Source: Tubulanus polymorphus
Taxonomy: Eukaryota > Nemertea > Palaeonemertea > Tubulaniformes > Tubulanidae
Direction of reading: 5' to 3'
Length of the DNA: 60,000 nt
Assembly: GCF_964204645.1 (NCBI RefSeq)
Contig: NC_134028.1
Span: 436,001-496,000, forward strand
In this document: piece after piece, positions 9,691 to 21,602 of the stretch
Layout of the letters: every line of letters starts with the position of its first letter
Position numbering within the stretch: position 1 is the stretch's first letter
Program-made: the position numbers and the translations under genes
Notes under the pieces: model-generated
Databases searched by the model: none
Told to the model about the DNA's origin: nothing
The model's input: the letters and a program-made list of their open reading frames with translations, nothing else

Positions 9691-9765
9691 TAGCAGGACT
9701 CGAACCTGCGAACTCCAGCATGCCAGCCGAGCACGCCAACCACTAGACCGCTGAGTTCTGGTGGC
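9691..9765 (-). mobile_element. tRNA-derived SINE head (D1a)
   Basis: On the minus strand it reads TCTAGTGGTTGGCGTGCTCG (box-A-like D arm) and then GCAGGTTCGAGTCCTGC, a perfect 5-bp T stem with a 7-base loop. Anticodon and acceptor stems do not pair well, so it is a SINE head or pseudo-tRNA, not a tRNA gene. Telomere-like repeats follow directly on its 3' side. Confidence 0.6.
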
Positions 9766-10825
9766 TGACTTAGTTTGTGAATACGTGTGGTCAGTGTGGT
9801 ACAAGGCCAACACTAGGGTTACTGCGTTTATCAAACAGGCCAACACTCGCGTCAGTGTTTGTTTCTTGGTAATTGCCTTTTTAGTGCCCTGGGGCCATTT
9901 CCATGGGTGATGGCTTAGGAGGTGAATCTAAGCTTTTCTCATATCGGTATTTGTACATAATTCAATCGTGAACGTCTTTCTGTATTCCAAGACTGATTCT
10001 ATTGGCTAATACAGTCAAACTAAATCGTTTAATCCGCATCGGCTTAATCCGAATTTTGGTCTAATCCGGATAATATTTACAGTCAATTTACAGTAGCGAT
10101 TTATGTAGTCCGAGGTTTTGACTTATACCACATGCAGACGCGCGTCTGGGGACGGGGGTGTTTGGGATGTGACAAATGATTATTCCAGTTTTCCTGCTGT
10201 GTGTCCGCTATCCTAACCAGGGAAAAGAAGAGACCAAAAGACCATGCACCATCAGACCATAATATAAAGAAATAATCGTCTATTTATAAATATATTTCTA
10301 TTTATTTCCATTAACACTACATAGACCTATATAAGATTGATTCTATAGTAAAAATGAGTTAGTTTTTGTTTGGAAAGAAAATTTTGTGAAATTTGGTGTC
10401 AAATATGCGGACGCTGGAACCCGGGAAAAATCCTCTCCTTCAACATCCAATGGCAAGTTACAGGGTTCGAATCACAGACACAGAGTTTAATTCATTGAAT
10501 AAATTTCATTCTATATTTCCCATAGATGATGCATAAGAAATAAGGTGCATTGAAACTCCATTGATTATCAATTCAGAAAATAGATAAGGTTCCTCTAGGG
10601 GCACATAGGCTTATAGATATTGATATTGATGAAAGCAGAATGTAGCCTAAGCAATAATGACACTTTTAAGTAAATAATGCAAATATCTTTTCTTAATTTA
10701 AAGCTTGATTCTGAAGAAGGGGAGAACACAGTTTTCATGACAGTTTTCATCATCATCTGTGCGGTCTGAAGTATCTAGGGGTCAGCCGGACTCAACATTA
10801 CAGCCTCCAGTATCATCATTCGAGG

Positions 10826-11108
10826 TTAATTTTATATTTCTATGAAATATTTTGCTCAAATAAATTCATTTTGTTATCATATCAATGAAAATTAGTGTAG
10901 TTATTCATTTCAGTTTGAAATTTGGCTCTGTTTTGAGGAATTACTAATTTTCCAGAAATCGGATCCAGAAATTCACCTTGCCATCACCATGACAACGCAG
11001 TAGTCAAAACAAACAACAATCATTCAGAAATGAAGCCCTGTAGATTCTTATATTTGGTTAAAAGTTTGTTTATATTGGTTGAGTAGATTTTGAATGATGC
11101 AAAGTTAG
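10826..11108 (+). repeat. Internal direct repeat of B1, left
   Basis: TTTTGCTCAAATAAA ... GATCCAGAAATTCACCTTGC ... GAATGATGCAAAGTT, repeated at 13441-13713 about 2.6 kb downstream. B3 has the same pair (about 40570-40850 and 43125-43390). Confidence 0.85.
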
Positions 11109-12389
11109 AGTTTCAGTACTGATGGTTAATTTCACTGTCCTATCCCTGAAGGGCTTTTAGTCACTCAGATTTTGTGATAAAATGTGTTCAGATCAAAAGT
11201 TCACAACTCAAATTTCCGATAGATGGCGCCTGCGATATGTAACTCATTTTGCCAATCGTCGCAATTAGCTTTTCCAGTAATTTAGTGGTTCAGCAAAATT
11301 CCAAGAGGTGGCGAACATGTAACTAATGTATGTGAAGTAATAAGACACCTTGGTTCATCATCTGATCAGAATCACTGGGTTTGAACCTGGGACATCGCAA
11401 CACAGTCATTGGGTTCGAACCTGAGACATTCCTCCAATTCCTCCAATCAGCATGAAACATCACAGTCATTTAGAATCAATAATTCATTCATTTGACGCGC
11501 AGTCAATTTCAGGTGTAGACGTGTCGCAGGTTTCAGTTATTGAGATCCTCCTCCATTAGACTGAAAATAAATCAAACAACATTCATTATAACATCATTAG
11601 AGCAATTCACAAAAATCATATCAAATATTCGACATGAATAAGAGTAACTAAACGAACCTGATCTAAACATCACCTTCTTTTGAGTAGAATAAACACAACT
11701 CTAGCGTTACGCCTACATCTGAAATAATACAAAACACTGAAAATCTTTATTTCTTCATCAGATAAAAAATGAAAACAGATTCAACAAGATTCAAAATGCT
11801 TTTAGTGCCAAGAATTTTCAGTGTTACAATCTTTTTTCATACAAGACTTAACGGTAAATTGGTTCAGACTTAGAGCAGGGAACACTATATGAATTTATTC
11901 CCACACCGTCTGAAATTACAGATTTCACAATGAAATTTGCAGCGTGTTCGTTGCTCAGCAGCAGGTGAATCGCACCATTCAAACATGTTTGATATTTCCA
12001 CGGTAAATTTCATCGCAGCAAAATTTTTGTTAAGTCCCAAACACAGTAAATTGAGCCGCAATCTTTGACAAGCTTTCAAATCATGATGGCATCAATGATT
12101 TGAGAACGGCGCTGAAAACCTACTTGGATTTTGGTTAACTCAGTTTTAAAACACCACTGAAACTATTTAGTTTCTAGAGGTCTGTGATTAGGGCCTAAGA
12201 TATATCTACCTGAATCGAGGGACCACTTGTTCACTTCATTGCAAACAGTTATTTCTTGAACTTCCTGCATGACTGCAGTTAATTAGTAGAGCATCACCCT
12301 GAAATAAACATAGAAACCTGTCAGAGAAAGCACTTTAAAATCAAGGGTATCCGCGGGGTCAAATTCTCCATCTGTGTTGATAGCAATTA

Positions 12390-12490
12390 CAGGGACTTGA
12401 CACAAAAAGATTTTGACCCCAGTATCCTCAGTCTTTTTATATATAGTACCTAGGATACTGGGGTCAAAATGCTTTTGTGTCAAGTCCCTG
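12390..12490. mobile_element. Hairpin element with 39-bp arms (B1)
   Basis: Left arm CAGGGACTTGACACAAAAAG through AGTATCCT (12390-12428); right arm its complement (12452-12490), nearly perfect. A loop of 23 bp includes TATATATAG. In B3 (42109-42191) the outer half of the right arm is missing. Confidence 0.8.
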
Positions 12491-12652
12491 CTCAAATGCT
12501 CCATCTGCATTGATAATAATAGTTTATATTAGGCCTCGATCCACACTTGATATTAATCATACATTTTACTAATTGTATCTTGAATGTCGGCCGACAGTTT
12601 TACACGCATCAGCTCGACATGGCGGTTAAACCCGAGTGTTTTATGTCCAACA

Positions 12653-12899
12653 CACAGGAGCTTATCACAATTTGATTGAGGATGGACCACACCAGTATCC
12701 TTATAGGGGCTAACTGCAGTTTGGGTCACCTATCCACTGGGTGGCGCTAGTGTTATTAAAGAATAGTGTTATGGTAAGGTTAGGTACATACCATTAGGGA
12801 CACCTAAACTGCAGTCATACCTAGATAGGGATACTGGCAACTGGTGTCATCCATCCGTCCATCAAATTGTGACGGAATTCATTGTGACAAGCCCCTGTG
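12653..12899. mobile_element. 247-bp MITE (B1)
   Basis: Imperfect inverted repeats of about 90 bp: CACAGGAGCTTATCACAATT at the left and the complement of AATTCATTGTGACAAGCC / CCTGTG at the right, continuing inward through CACCAGTATCC and CTGCAGTTTGGGT. The homologue in B3 is 42333-42586. Confidence 0.7.
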
Positions 12900-13440
12900 T
12901 TCCGACACCTTCCATCTCGAATCACCTTCAACCGTACAAAAAAAGTATTCGATTCATAAGTAAAGTTACTTACTGTATTTCAATGTTGAAATGGTTTTAA
13001 GACATTCTGTCGCTTCTTCGTTGAAAGAGAAGCTTCTCAATATTTCAAGTGTAAATTTCGATTGATTCGTCCGCCATCATTCTTAAATGGGACATACTCC
13101 ACTTGGGAGGGCTAGTTCTGTAGTCCGCGCAGATCGAGGAGACCAGGACTCAGGGGCATTAGCGCTCCGGGCACCAACTAAAGAGTTCACGATAGTGCCC
13201 GCGGTAGACTTTAAATGCCGCTCCGAATTGATAGTTGCAGGAAATAAAACCACGAAATTAGGAATTTGTAGCGATTTCCGTGCAATAGTTCACAGAAAAA
13301 TTATGTGAAAAATATTCCCAATAAAATACCGGTATTTCAAACAAAGAAACTTAAAAACTTAAATCGGTGACTCACAATAGGTATTTCACCTAGTTTATCA
13401 GCGGGGCGCGGTCGACATCGACAAGTTCTATATTTCTGTG

Positions 13441-13713
13441 ATAAATTTCTATAACGTATTTTGCTCAAATAAACTCATTTCATTATCATATCGATGAAAA
13501 TAAGTGTAGTTATTCATTTCAGTATGAAATTTGGCTCTGCTTTGAGAAATTACTATTTTTCTAGACATCGGATCCAGAATATCACCTTGCCATCACCATG
13601 ACAACGCACCAGTCAAAACAAACAATAATCATTCAGAAATGAAGCCCTGTAGATTCTAAAATTTGGTTTCAATTTTATTTATTTTGGTTGAGTAGATTCA
13701 TGAATGATGCAAA
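13441..13713 (+). repeat. Internal direct repeat of B1, right
   Basis: Partner of 10826-11108, at roughly 85-90% identity by eye. Confidence 0.85.
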
Positions 13714-13932
13714 GTTTACTAGAGACATTGGTTTCATCAAAATCATCTGTGGGGGACAGTGCCAATCCTGGAAGGGTTTTAACAGTCACTCAGATATTGT
13801 GTTCCACAGCATTCAGATCAAACCAACAGTTCAGACTCAACTTGAGAAATACATTGTGTTAATCTAAAATAAATTTCACGTTTTTTTTACACTCAAGATA
13901 TAAATTAGAATACAATACGTGTTCCACTAATC

Positions 13933-14127
13933 ATGGTCGATGTTTACGTACAAACTGACGATCAAAACCCGGCAAACTCGATACAATACAAAAACCTTCC
14001 ACACTCCGGAGCTCGTTCAGTCTATTCTGGACGCCGTCCTAAACCGTCTCCGGGTGTAAAACTGCAGAGCTTCATCACCCGTAACAGAACCTGTCTTCTT
14101 TACATAAATATCATCATAATGATATAA
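13933..14127 (+). pseudogene. Membrane-protein N-terminus-like fragment (B1)
   Basis: A 64-codon open frame beginning MVDVYVQTDDQNPANSIQ, continuing through a basic, Pro-rich stretch (SGRRPKPSPGVK), with a short hydrophobic end TCLLYINIIIMI before the stop. It could be a first exon encoding a cytoplasmic tail and the beginning of a membrane helix. The B3 copy has a stop after SIQ. No family is recognised and no clear donor site was found. Confidence 0.3.
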
Positions 14128-14285
14128 ACTATCAATAACGTGTTTTATTCCTGATATAGCTATTTAAATCTAAAACTACATTTTAAATGTGAAATGTTCT
14201 TTGAAAGGTCAAAGTCAAGATGGCGGCTTTTTCAAGTAAAACCTCGAAATTAAAAAACAATTTCTACAGTAATAAACATCTGTAT

Positions 14286-14335
14286 TAAGATAAAATCCCA
14301 CTATTTTAATCTGTAAATAGTAAGATTTTATCTTA
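14286..14335. repeat. Short hairpin, imperfect (B1)
   Basis: 21-bp arms around an 8-base loop, with two mismatches (right arm ATAGTAAGATT against CCCACTATT). Confidence 0.8.
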
Positions 14336-15302
14336 TTATCCGTTCATCACGTTTGAGTGTGGTTATCGTTCTACATCTGTATTGTCTATATGTGTGACGC
14401 GCGTTGTTGTACAAGGACAGCTGGTGACTGATAATAGTAACCGTTTTGTTGACAGACGACTGTATTATCTGTAATTGACTTGAATTAATGACACTGATCA
14501 AATTTGAATTTCTCCATCTTCACTAGTTGTATACGGTATCGACTGATTCACTGTTTGATTCACCGTAGATGATGTTCGGAAATCCACGCTTTGAGAATAC
14601 GAACATTTCCCCCTATCACGTAGTTATGTGGTTCAATGTCAGTTAGAGCAAATTAAGATTACGAAAGTGACACTTTTTGGACTACGTGTTTATCAGATTT
14701 TGTTAAACTTTGAATATCAGACGGACTGTACATATAATCAGCCCACGATAAACCAGGTACCACTATAATAAATACGTGTATTTTGAACATAAGATGTAGA
14801 ACACCAGAAAATCTCAATCTCTCTAGTCAATCTGAAAATTATTTCATTTCATCTTCCATTTCTCCTTTTCTATTAGTATTTTTTAAACCATCGAATTATT
14901 CAATATTGTAAAAAGTAAGTTCCGCCATTTATATTGAAAATTATAAATCCAACCATCATTTTTTTTATACTAAGTTGTTTAATTGAAGAACTTAATTGTA
15001 ACGTACAAAATAAACTCGATGATTTTTTGCTGAATAAAACTTAAGTGAATATTTTAATCGCTTGATGTTTACGGCATACGGTTTACTTCTGTAAAAGTCG
15101 AAAAAGTTTATCTTATTTGTAAACTGTCGAAACGCTATCATTTTTCTGATAACAACAATTCTCTATTAAGACCCCATCGACGCCAATAATAAATTACCCT
15201 TTTCCCACCAAAATGGCATTTAGGGGACGACAGGAATCATGAAATAGCCTCAACAAAGGCAAAATAGGCCCAAACAATAGGTAATAGCACCTGGCTCGCC
15301 AA

Positions 15303-15513
15303 CCCAATTTAGGACAGTGTAACTTCAACCTAGAGCGATTTCACCCACCCCGAGTGCTACTAAGCTCCTGTGTATCAAGTTTAATCGTAATCGGTCCATT
15401 GGGTCAAGAGATATAGACATTTATCCAAAGCGACACCTATATGGAAAAGAGTGGAAATTGTTGCATACCAACCGTAAAGTAGATATTGTGGTTTTTATAT
15501 ATATTGAATAATG
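15303..15513 (+). repeat. Block D, truncated copy D1b
   Basis: Starts at the same internal point as D3b (TTTAGGACAGTGTAACTTCA). It holds the 3' part of the decayed membrane-protein exon and its UTR, then breaks at TTGAATAATG, where the 18-bp minisatellite begins. In D1a, D2 and D3 that point continues as TCACCAACTC. The four bases CTTGATAAAAGTTCC are reduced to CTAAGCTCC by a small deletion near 15360. Confidence 0.8.
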
Positions 15514-15681
15514 GTACACAGTACTCCGTCGGTACACAGTACTCCGTCGGTACACAGTACTCCGTCGGGACACAGTACTCCGTCGGGACACAGTACTCCG
15601 TCGGTACACAGTACTCCGTCGGTACACAGTACTCCGTCGGTACACAGTACTCTGTCGGTACACAGTACTCTGTCGGGACAC
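15514..15681 (+). repeat. 18-bp minisatellite, short array
   Basis: About nine units of an 18-bp repeat with core CAGTACTCCGTCGGTACA. Variants alternate CCGTC/CTGTC and GGTACAC/GGGACAC. It is followed directly by the 33-bp-repeat unit ACTAGGGTTTCTGCGTT. The unit is a multiple of three and lacks stops in several frames on both strands, which creates false long frames. Confidence 0.95.
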
Positions 15682-16730
15682 TAGGGTTTCTGCGTTCATT
15701 AAACAGGCCAACACTCGTCAGTGTTTGTTTCTTGGTAATTTTAGTGCCCTGGGGCCAGTTCGATGGGTGAAGACTGATTCTATTGGCTAATACAGTCAAA
15801 GTAAATCGTTTAATCCGCATCGGCTTAATCCGAATTTTGGTCTAATCCGGATAATATTTACAGTCAATTTAATCATTAATATACACGAAAATGACTTTTA
15901 AATCCGGATTTGCCGTAAAACGAATGATTTTTGTTGGTCCCAATGATCGGAATTAGGGAGATTCTATCATACCATTAATTTACTCTCCTTATATAAAGCT
16001 CTAATGTTGGTACAGTTATTAATTTCTAACAAACTAGTGTTGAGTGATGAATGAAATTTGACTTAAGAAAAATCTGTATTCCTCACATGCCGCAGTAAAA
16101 TAGCAACACTGCATCAAATTACAACCGTTCAGTGCTGCCCCTATGAATAACGATAGCGGAATTTCTGTGAACTAAAGTAGTAATTACGGAAACCTCGAAA
16201 CGAATGATTAGATTGGTAAAGAGCGTGGTTTTCATTAGAATAAATTCTTTGAATATTGCGTAGAATACAAAACCTAATCTAATCGAAAAGAAGCCGAGAC
16301 CTGCAATCGACTGGTTGCCATTTCTACTTGCGAATGCAGGTGGCGGTGACCAGTCTACCGGCGGGAATCCCAATCTGAGGTACACTATGACGCAATATCA
16401 AAATGGCGTGCTTTACCGAATTACCATAACACGAAATTAAGCAAAAACCTCACCTAAACATTGCCACCCTCCTTCCCGACCCCTGAAATCAGTATTTCAA
16501 TATTTGGTAAGTGTTTGTAACATTGGTTTAAATGGCGAAAAATATTCCATCTCAGATATTGTGGGAAATCATATTATTTCAGAGTCACATCCTGCAAACA
16601 GTGCACATATGGTGGCGCTCAGTCGAGCATATCGACGTCATTCCATCCTGATATATCTAGACCACGATGGGCTTCACCTCGCTGTTTTGTAATGAATTTG
16701 TTCTAAAATGATTCCATCGACTGATTACAT
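15682..16730 (+). repeat. Block C, copy 1 (C1)
   Basis: Leader block in front of A2, nearly identical to 49758-50807 and more diverged from 27161-28030. It begins with one 33-bp-repeat remnant and a TTAATCCG-rich segment. It contains an 88-codon minus-strand open frame (16119-16385) that is identical in translation to the one at 50196-50462, but I recognise no family and C2 breaks it, so I do not call a gene. Confidence 0.85.
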
Positions 16731-16814
16731 CAAACAGTGAAAACAGTGTAAGTTTATTTCATCTGTCGCTTAACCTATAGGCCTATTAATCGCAGTCCAA
16801 ACATGTGGGACACC

Positions 16815-17200
16815 AACATCCTCCCATGGGAGGGATTTGAACCTGATGACATCGCTTGCTACACTCAGCCACGGTACGAACCCCTGCCACACTAGACCGG
16901 GTGCGCAGGTACATGCGCAGCTTTACCGCGCGAAATCTTGCGGCACCAAACAGATTGCTCGTTAATCGCTGAGGTTAATTTCACGGAAGAAACTATAAAT
17001 GGGAAAACCCGGGCTCAAATAAAACTAAATTTCTGATTGGCTATTAATGACATCATCTTAGCTGCGCACTCGGTCTAGTGTGGCAGGGTTTCGTACCGTG
17101 GCATTCTGGATGCCATCTGGTTCGAGTTCCTGCCGCAGGAGGATTGATGCCTCTACTTGCCTCCATTCGTCTGTGATATTGATGATGATGATCATCATCG
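16815..17200. mobile_element. Inverted SINE pair (A2)
   Basis: Same structure as at 85-483, with a shorter central part (about 15 bp less near 17060) and a GATGATGATGATCATCATCG tail. Confidence 0.55.
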
Positions 17201-17459
17201 GTTTCAGAAACAGATAATATTTAAACTGTTCGTTTTTTCATTACTTTCTTGTTTATATTTCATGTTGAACTCTAGATGCAAAACCTAACTGTGGATAGAA
17301 AAACCCCATGAATAAACGAACTGCAGATTTGAGCGAACAATCTAATTTGTAAGTTTGAATTTTAGATTTGATATTTCTGCAGTTATTTCTAAGGAAAGAA
17401 AACAATCTTAGATTTGTCTATTATAGGTATCACTTCAACATGTTCAACGGGAATTTTGA

Positions 17460-17690
17460 TTCAGCACAGGAAAACAAGAATCACTCTTAGATTCAGCACA
17501 GGACAACAAGGAATCAGTGTTTCACAATCAGACTTTTTTGGTTTTGCGCCGGACATCGGGAATCATTCTTGGATTCAGCACAGGACAACAAGGAATCAGT
17601 GTTTTACTACCAGACTTTTTTTTGATTTAGCACAGGACATCGGGAATCACTCTTGGATTCAGCATGACGTCAGGAATCACTATAGCCTAT
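17460..17690 (+). repeat. 82-bp degenerate repeat (A2)
   Basis: Two full units and flanking partial units of the GATTCAGCACAGGACAACAA repeat. This makes a 97-codon open frame at 17414-17707 that is reduced to 68 codons in A1 by loss of a unit. I read it as a repeat and not as a gene. Confidence 0.75.
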
Positions 17691-18227
17691 GTGGAAATTC
17701 AAGATAAGTTACATTTATTTATCGGTGGTTGAATTGATTTTAAGGGACTAATTTTATATTGTTTGTTATAAACCATGTTTTGAAATGAAATCTCAGAAAC
17801 CTGTTGCATTTATTCAATCATTTCAAATTTCTTTTGGTGAATATTTGACTATAATCAGTTCATGATTGGGATTGTTATTTCTGTAAGCGGGTTTACAGGT
17901 TTTCTAAATTGTGATCAACTCAAATGTTATTTCTAATCAATATGAAACTGGTTCCTGATGTCAATAATACAACTGTTATCAATCATGTTCCTTCTTGATA
18001 ATCAGATCATGTGTATCTTGAGAGTTAGAATTTCTATAGATTAAACTGCTGTACTTATTTCGTACTGATTGTACAGTTACAGATACATGTAACATTGTGT
18101 ACAGATACTGAGATACAGATCACTGCATTTCTTCATCCTGTGATTGAACAGTGATTTAATGTTCTTTCATCTTCATTAGATTCTCATCCGTCTAACTAAA
18201 ACATCAGAACATTCAACTCACCTAACC

Positions 18228-18540
18228 ACGGGATTTAGGGAGGGTGGGTAGGGTTGGGGGAGGGAAGGGGTAGAGGGAGGGAGGGTTGGGGTGGGGGACG
18301 GTGGGAGGGAAGGGGTCTGGGAGGAAGGGTGGGAGAGATGGGGTGAGGGAGGGCGGGAGGGAAGGGGTGTGGGAGGGAGGGCGGGAGGGAAGGGGTCCGA
18401 GAGGGCAGGAGGGAAGGGGTCTGGGAGGGATGGGGTTTGGGAGGGTGGGAGGGATGTAGGGGTGGTGGTTGGACTTGGGAGGGTGGGAGGGATGTAGGGG
18501 TGGTGTTAGGACTTTGGAGGGAGGGATATAGGGTGGGGCT
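18228..18540 (+). repeat. G-rich minisatellite, left array (A2)
   Basis: Expanded version of the array at 1426-1655. It creates a glycine/arginine-rich false open frame. Confidence 0.9.
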
Positions 18541-18601
18541 TTAGGGTTTAGGTACAGGTACAGGTGGTTTAGTCGTAGTTTTAGTCTTGAAGTTCAGGAT
18601 A

Positions 18602-19359
18602 TTTCAGAAAATGTGTCCCATCTTTTTATTATTCTAAGAAAGGATTAATCATTATGAAACACGTGACTGCAACATGTCATGTTTCAGTTGTTATGCATGA
18701 CAAGCTGTATAAGCATCGGCCAATTGGACTCGTTCTATTTCACTGGTTGTTATTTCTATGAGACCCAGGTTTGATCCCCGGTGAGTGCGCACGTTATTGC
18801 ACCGTCACTTCTCTCAATCGTTATGAGATAATTGCCCCAGATTTTTGAATTGGGACGTTTCAATTTTGAGGGCCATTATTTAATGTGGTCAGGAATGAGA
18901 GATATTTTTTGAATGATCACAAGTTCTGCTCCTTGGCTCCGATCAAAAAACGGTTTCATTAATAATTCAATGAAACAACAATCATACGTAATAATTACTG
19001 TTGATATCTGGCCAGTTACTGATACATTTCCAGCTGAAAGATGTATTTTCTTCTGTGCTATTTTAAAAACGGCTGTAAATACTGAGAACTGTATAGGACG
19101 ACTTAGAAAATTATTGACGAGAGTCGAGATGCAGTCACATTCATCGCTGCTTCCTCTTTTTTCTGCAGATTCCTAGACAGAGACCTACTCTTCATTTTTG
19201 GAAGAAGAGTATAGAACTCATTAGAATAAGTGATATGTTTTGTAATCACTTTTATTGACACACTTCTTCATTTGCCTTCATGGCACAGTATATCACTATT
19301 CATAGATATCCTTAATAATTACTTATCCTTTTCAAAAAGATGGGACACAATTTCTGAAA
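18602..19359. mobile_element. TA-flanked MITE-like element (A2)
   Basis: Same termini and TA flanks as 1704-2457. The right terminus has GGGACACAATTTCTG, a one-base change that breaks a pairing. Confidence 0.55.
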
Positions 19360-20027
19360 TAAACTGTACAATTTTTAGGTGGGACAAAGATTGACACGGA
19401 GAGACTATTGTTCTATTATTATATTCATTTTAGAATAGGATAATATTCTATTTCTACCTGTGACTTATAATTCTATTCTAGACAGAATTTAAGGGGCTGC
19501 GAACTAATTATACTTCTATCAGGAAATATTTTACTGAATTTAAAAGCCATAAAAACAAATGATATTCAACCAGATGTAGTTGTAGTTTTTACAGTTAGGC
19601 TACGGCAATCTTCCTACTACAATGAGACTCTGATAAAGCGTGGGGGAGGTGTATCTAGTGTATTTTGCCATTTTTCACGATCATATCAGTTTATGAAAGT
19701 CATTCCATCCTCCGCTGTTATTTAAAATATTATCAGCGCTCGATCAATTTGTCAGTTTATAGCTTTTAGACTTCGATCAATGCATCATTTTCTGATAGAC
19801 TCAAATTAGTCAGAATTATTTCAGACTTTATCAATTAGTCCAAGATTTTGAGCCCATTCAGTGTGAACATAATTCTTCACTTTATTCTAGTGATGAGTGT
19901 TTAGTCCAATTCCCCTATTCAACATATGCAACGCTCAATTTCTCATGTTATTTGCTAATCAAACCAAAGCCATAAAACTGACTTACCTTTAACGAGGGCC
20001 ATGAGCTATATTTACCCTCCGAGGTCA

Positions 20028-20365
20028 CCAAATCAGAACCATAGACCAAACTTTGACTCTTTAGTCACCAAAACAGGGCTATGAACCAAACTTTGACTCT
20101 TTGGTCACTAAACCTGAGCCATGAACCAAACTTTGACTCTTTGGTCACCAAAACAGGGCTATGAACCAAAATTTGACTCTTTGGTCACCAAAACAGAGCT
20201 ATGAACCAAACTTTGACTCTTTGGTCACCAAAACAGAGCTATGAACCAAACTTTGACTCTTTGGTCACTAAACCCGAGCCATGAACCAAACTTTGACTCT
20301 TTGGTCACCAAACCTGGGCTATGAACCAAACTTCGACGCTTAGGTCACCAAACCAAGGCCATAAA
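20028..20365 (+). repeat. 40-bp tandem repeat (A2, about 8 units)
   Basis: Same unit as in A1, with more CACCAAAACAGGGCTATGAA variants. Confidence 0.93.
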
Positions 20366-21008
20366 TGAAAGATTTAACGTTTTTTAAAGTTATTTCTGTT
20401 GCCTTCATGACTCAATATTTGAGAATGGAACAAATGACGTAGTTAATAAAAGATTCATCTGTATCAGTGTTGCTGCTGGTGCTGCTGATGCTGCTGCAGC
20501 TGCTGGTGCAACTAACACAACCTTTTGCTGTTTGTCTCTAAAAGATTAAACTTGATCCCAGTCGGAACGGATGAGAATTTTAGTGAGACGACAAATAAGG
20601 AAAAGCCATATGAAAAAATGTAAAGCGAATGCGTGAATAAAATAAAACAGCATGAAATGCTGATATAAAGAGTGGGGTCCGAGAGCAATTCGAAGGTTTA
20701 GTGTCCTGCACGCTCAGAGGGCGGGCAGGGGTCTATTCCTACCTCGACTCAAGTGCTAAAAGTCAGAGAAAAGAGTAAAAACGAAAAATGGCAAATGAAG
20801 GAAAAATGGCTGGAGTTTGATTTGTTCCACTGGGTTTAAGTGTTAACTTGAAAAGACAATCAAACAGATTATTTATGACGTATATATTTTGCATCAGCAG
20901 TTTAAAAACATTGATTAATAACTTTTATGAATAGGATTCCATAAACTACTTGCTTATATGAAACCTCTAGTAGAGAGTATTGAAATAGTCCACAATGGTT
21001 TCATTTAG

Positions 21009-21016
21009 TGACGTCA
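21009..21016. promoter_or_regulatory. Perfect CRE palindrome (A2)
   Basis: TGACGTCA in the same context as in A1. Confidence 0.35.
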
Positions 21017-21223
21017 TGTTGAATTGGTGAAGCAACATAAATAGCATTAATTGTTTTGATCTCAGCCATCATTCTTGTCCTTGGTTTGTGTTTGCCTTTC
21101 TCACGACATTTTGTGAGTGTGGAGGTTTGGTTCGGGTTTATTTCCTTGGTTCGGGTGAACCTCGGTATACCTCCCCCTCCCTTACAACATTAGGTTCCTC
21201 AGGTTTGGTTTGATGTTTTGTAG

Positions 21224-21331
21224 ATGAAACCTCTACAACTCAAACTCGCATCATTTGATGAAATGAAATCTATTTACAGACGACTGCTGCAACTTGTCGT
21301 GAAACTGAGATATATTGTGAATACTTATTAG
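21224..21331 (+). CDS. Small open frame, LYR-like motif (A2)
   Basis: Same 35-codon frame as at 4258-4365, with one conservative change in the motif (SIYRRLLQL in place of SVYRRLLQL). The acceptor-like TTTTGTAG is kept. Confidence 0.25.
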   Translation: MKPLQLKLASFDEMKSIYRRLLQLVVKLRYIVNTY

Positions 21332-21602
21332 AGGGAGTAGAAATAATAGGAATAATGTGATGAAATTGATAAAGAAATCATCTGTAAAAATGAAGCCATG
21401 TGATTTTCAAGACCAACCCAGGCATGTGATCATTTGAGGTCATCTGAATGCCTCCAAAATGTGTGGAGAAAGTATCTGTGATTCCCATCAATGATGCAAT
21501 TGATTAAGGATTTTGATTTATAAATGAAATTGATATGATCGTGAAAAATGGCAAATCGTTTTGTAGTTATTGTACAGATGAGTGGTGTGTGAAGAGGAGA
21601 CA

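Larger units (their letters stand above)
8954..10093 (+). repeat. Block D, copy D1a (left flank of B1)
   Basis: Contains the decayed membrane-protein exon (8954-9346), its presumed 3' end with AATAAA near 9470, telomere-like CCCTAACCCTAA motifs near 9660-9685, a tRNA-derived SINE head on the minus strand, two degenerate units of the 33-bp repeat near 9810-9870, and a TTAATCCGnAT-rich segment from about 10005. Homologous D copies lie at 15303, 26169, 37126 and 44994, so B1 and B3 are each flanked by D in direct orientation. Confidence 0.85.
10094..15302 (+). repeat. Block B, copy 1 (B1)
   Basis: A 5.2-kb block homologous to 39830-44993 in direct orientation. It starts near TAGCGATTTATGTAGTCCGA and ends near GCACCTGGCTCGCCAACCCA. 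It holds an internal direct repeat of about 280 bp, a 39-bp-arm hairpin, a 247-bp MITE, a 21-bp-arm hairpin, two GGGTTYGAACC motifs near 11375-11425 and one open fragment (13933-14127). No convincing multi-exon gene was seen. It is absent between A2 and A3. Confidence 0.9.

Noticed and set aside
9691-9765. A functional tRNA gene
   Set aside because: Only the D-arm-like and T-arm parts fit; anticodon and acceptor stems do not pair, and four identical copies lie within repeats.
12085-12145. A second LINE tail (DLRTALKTYLDFG)
   Set aside because: Only a short LKTYL-like match; no W-N-x-L-P motif upstream and the frame is otherwise closed.
16119-16385. 88-codon minus-strand frame, identical at 50196-50462
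   Set aside because: The identity reflects near-identical C1 and C3 DNA. C2 breaks the frame and no domain is recognisable.
18291-18497. Gly/Arg-rich frames in the G-rich arrays (also 29574, 32433, 52327)
   Set aside because: Low-complexity translation of minisatellites; unit number and frame differ in each copy.
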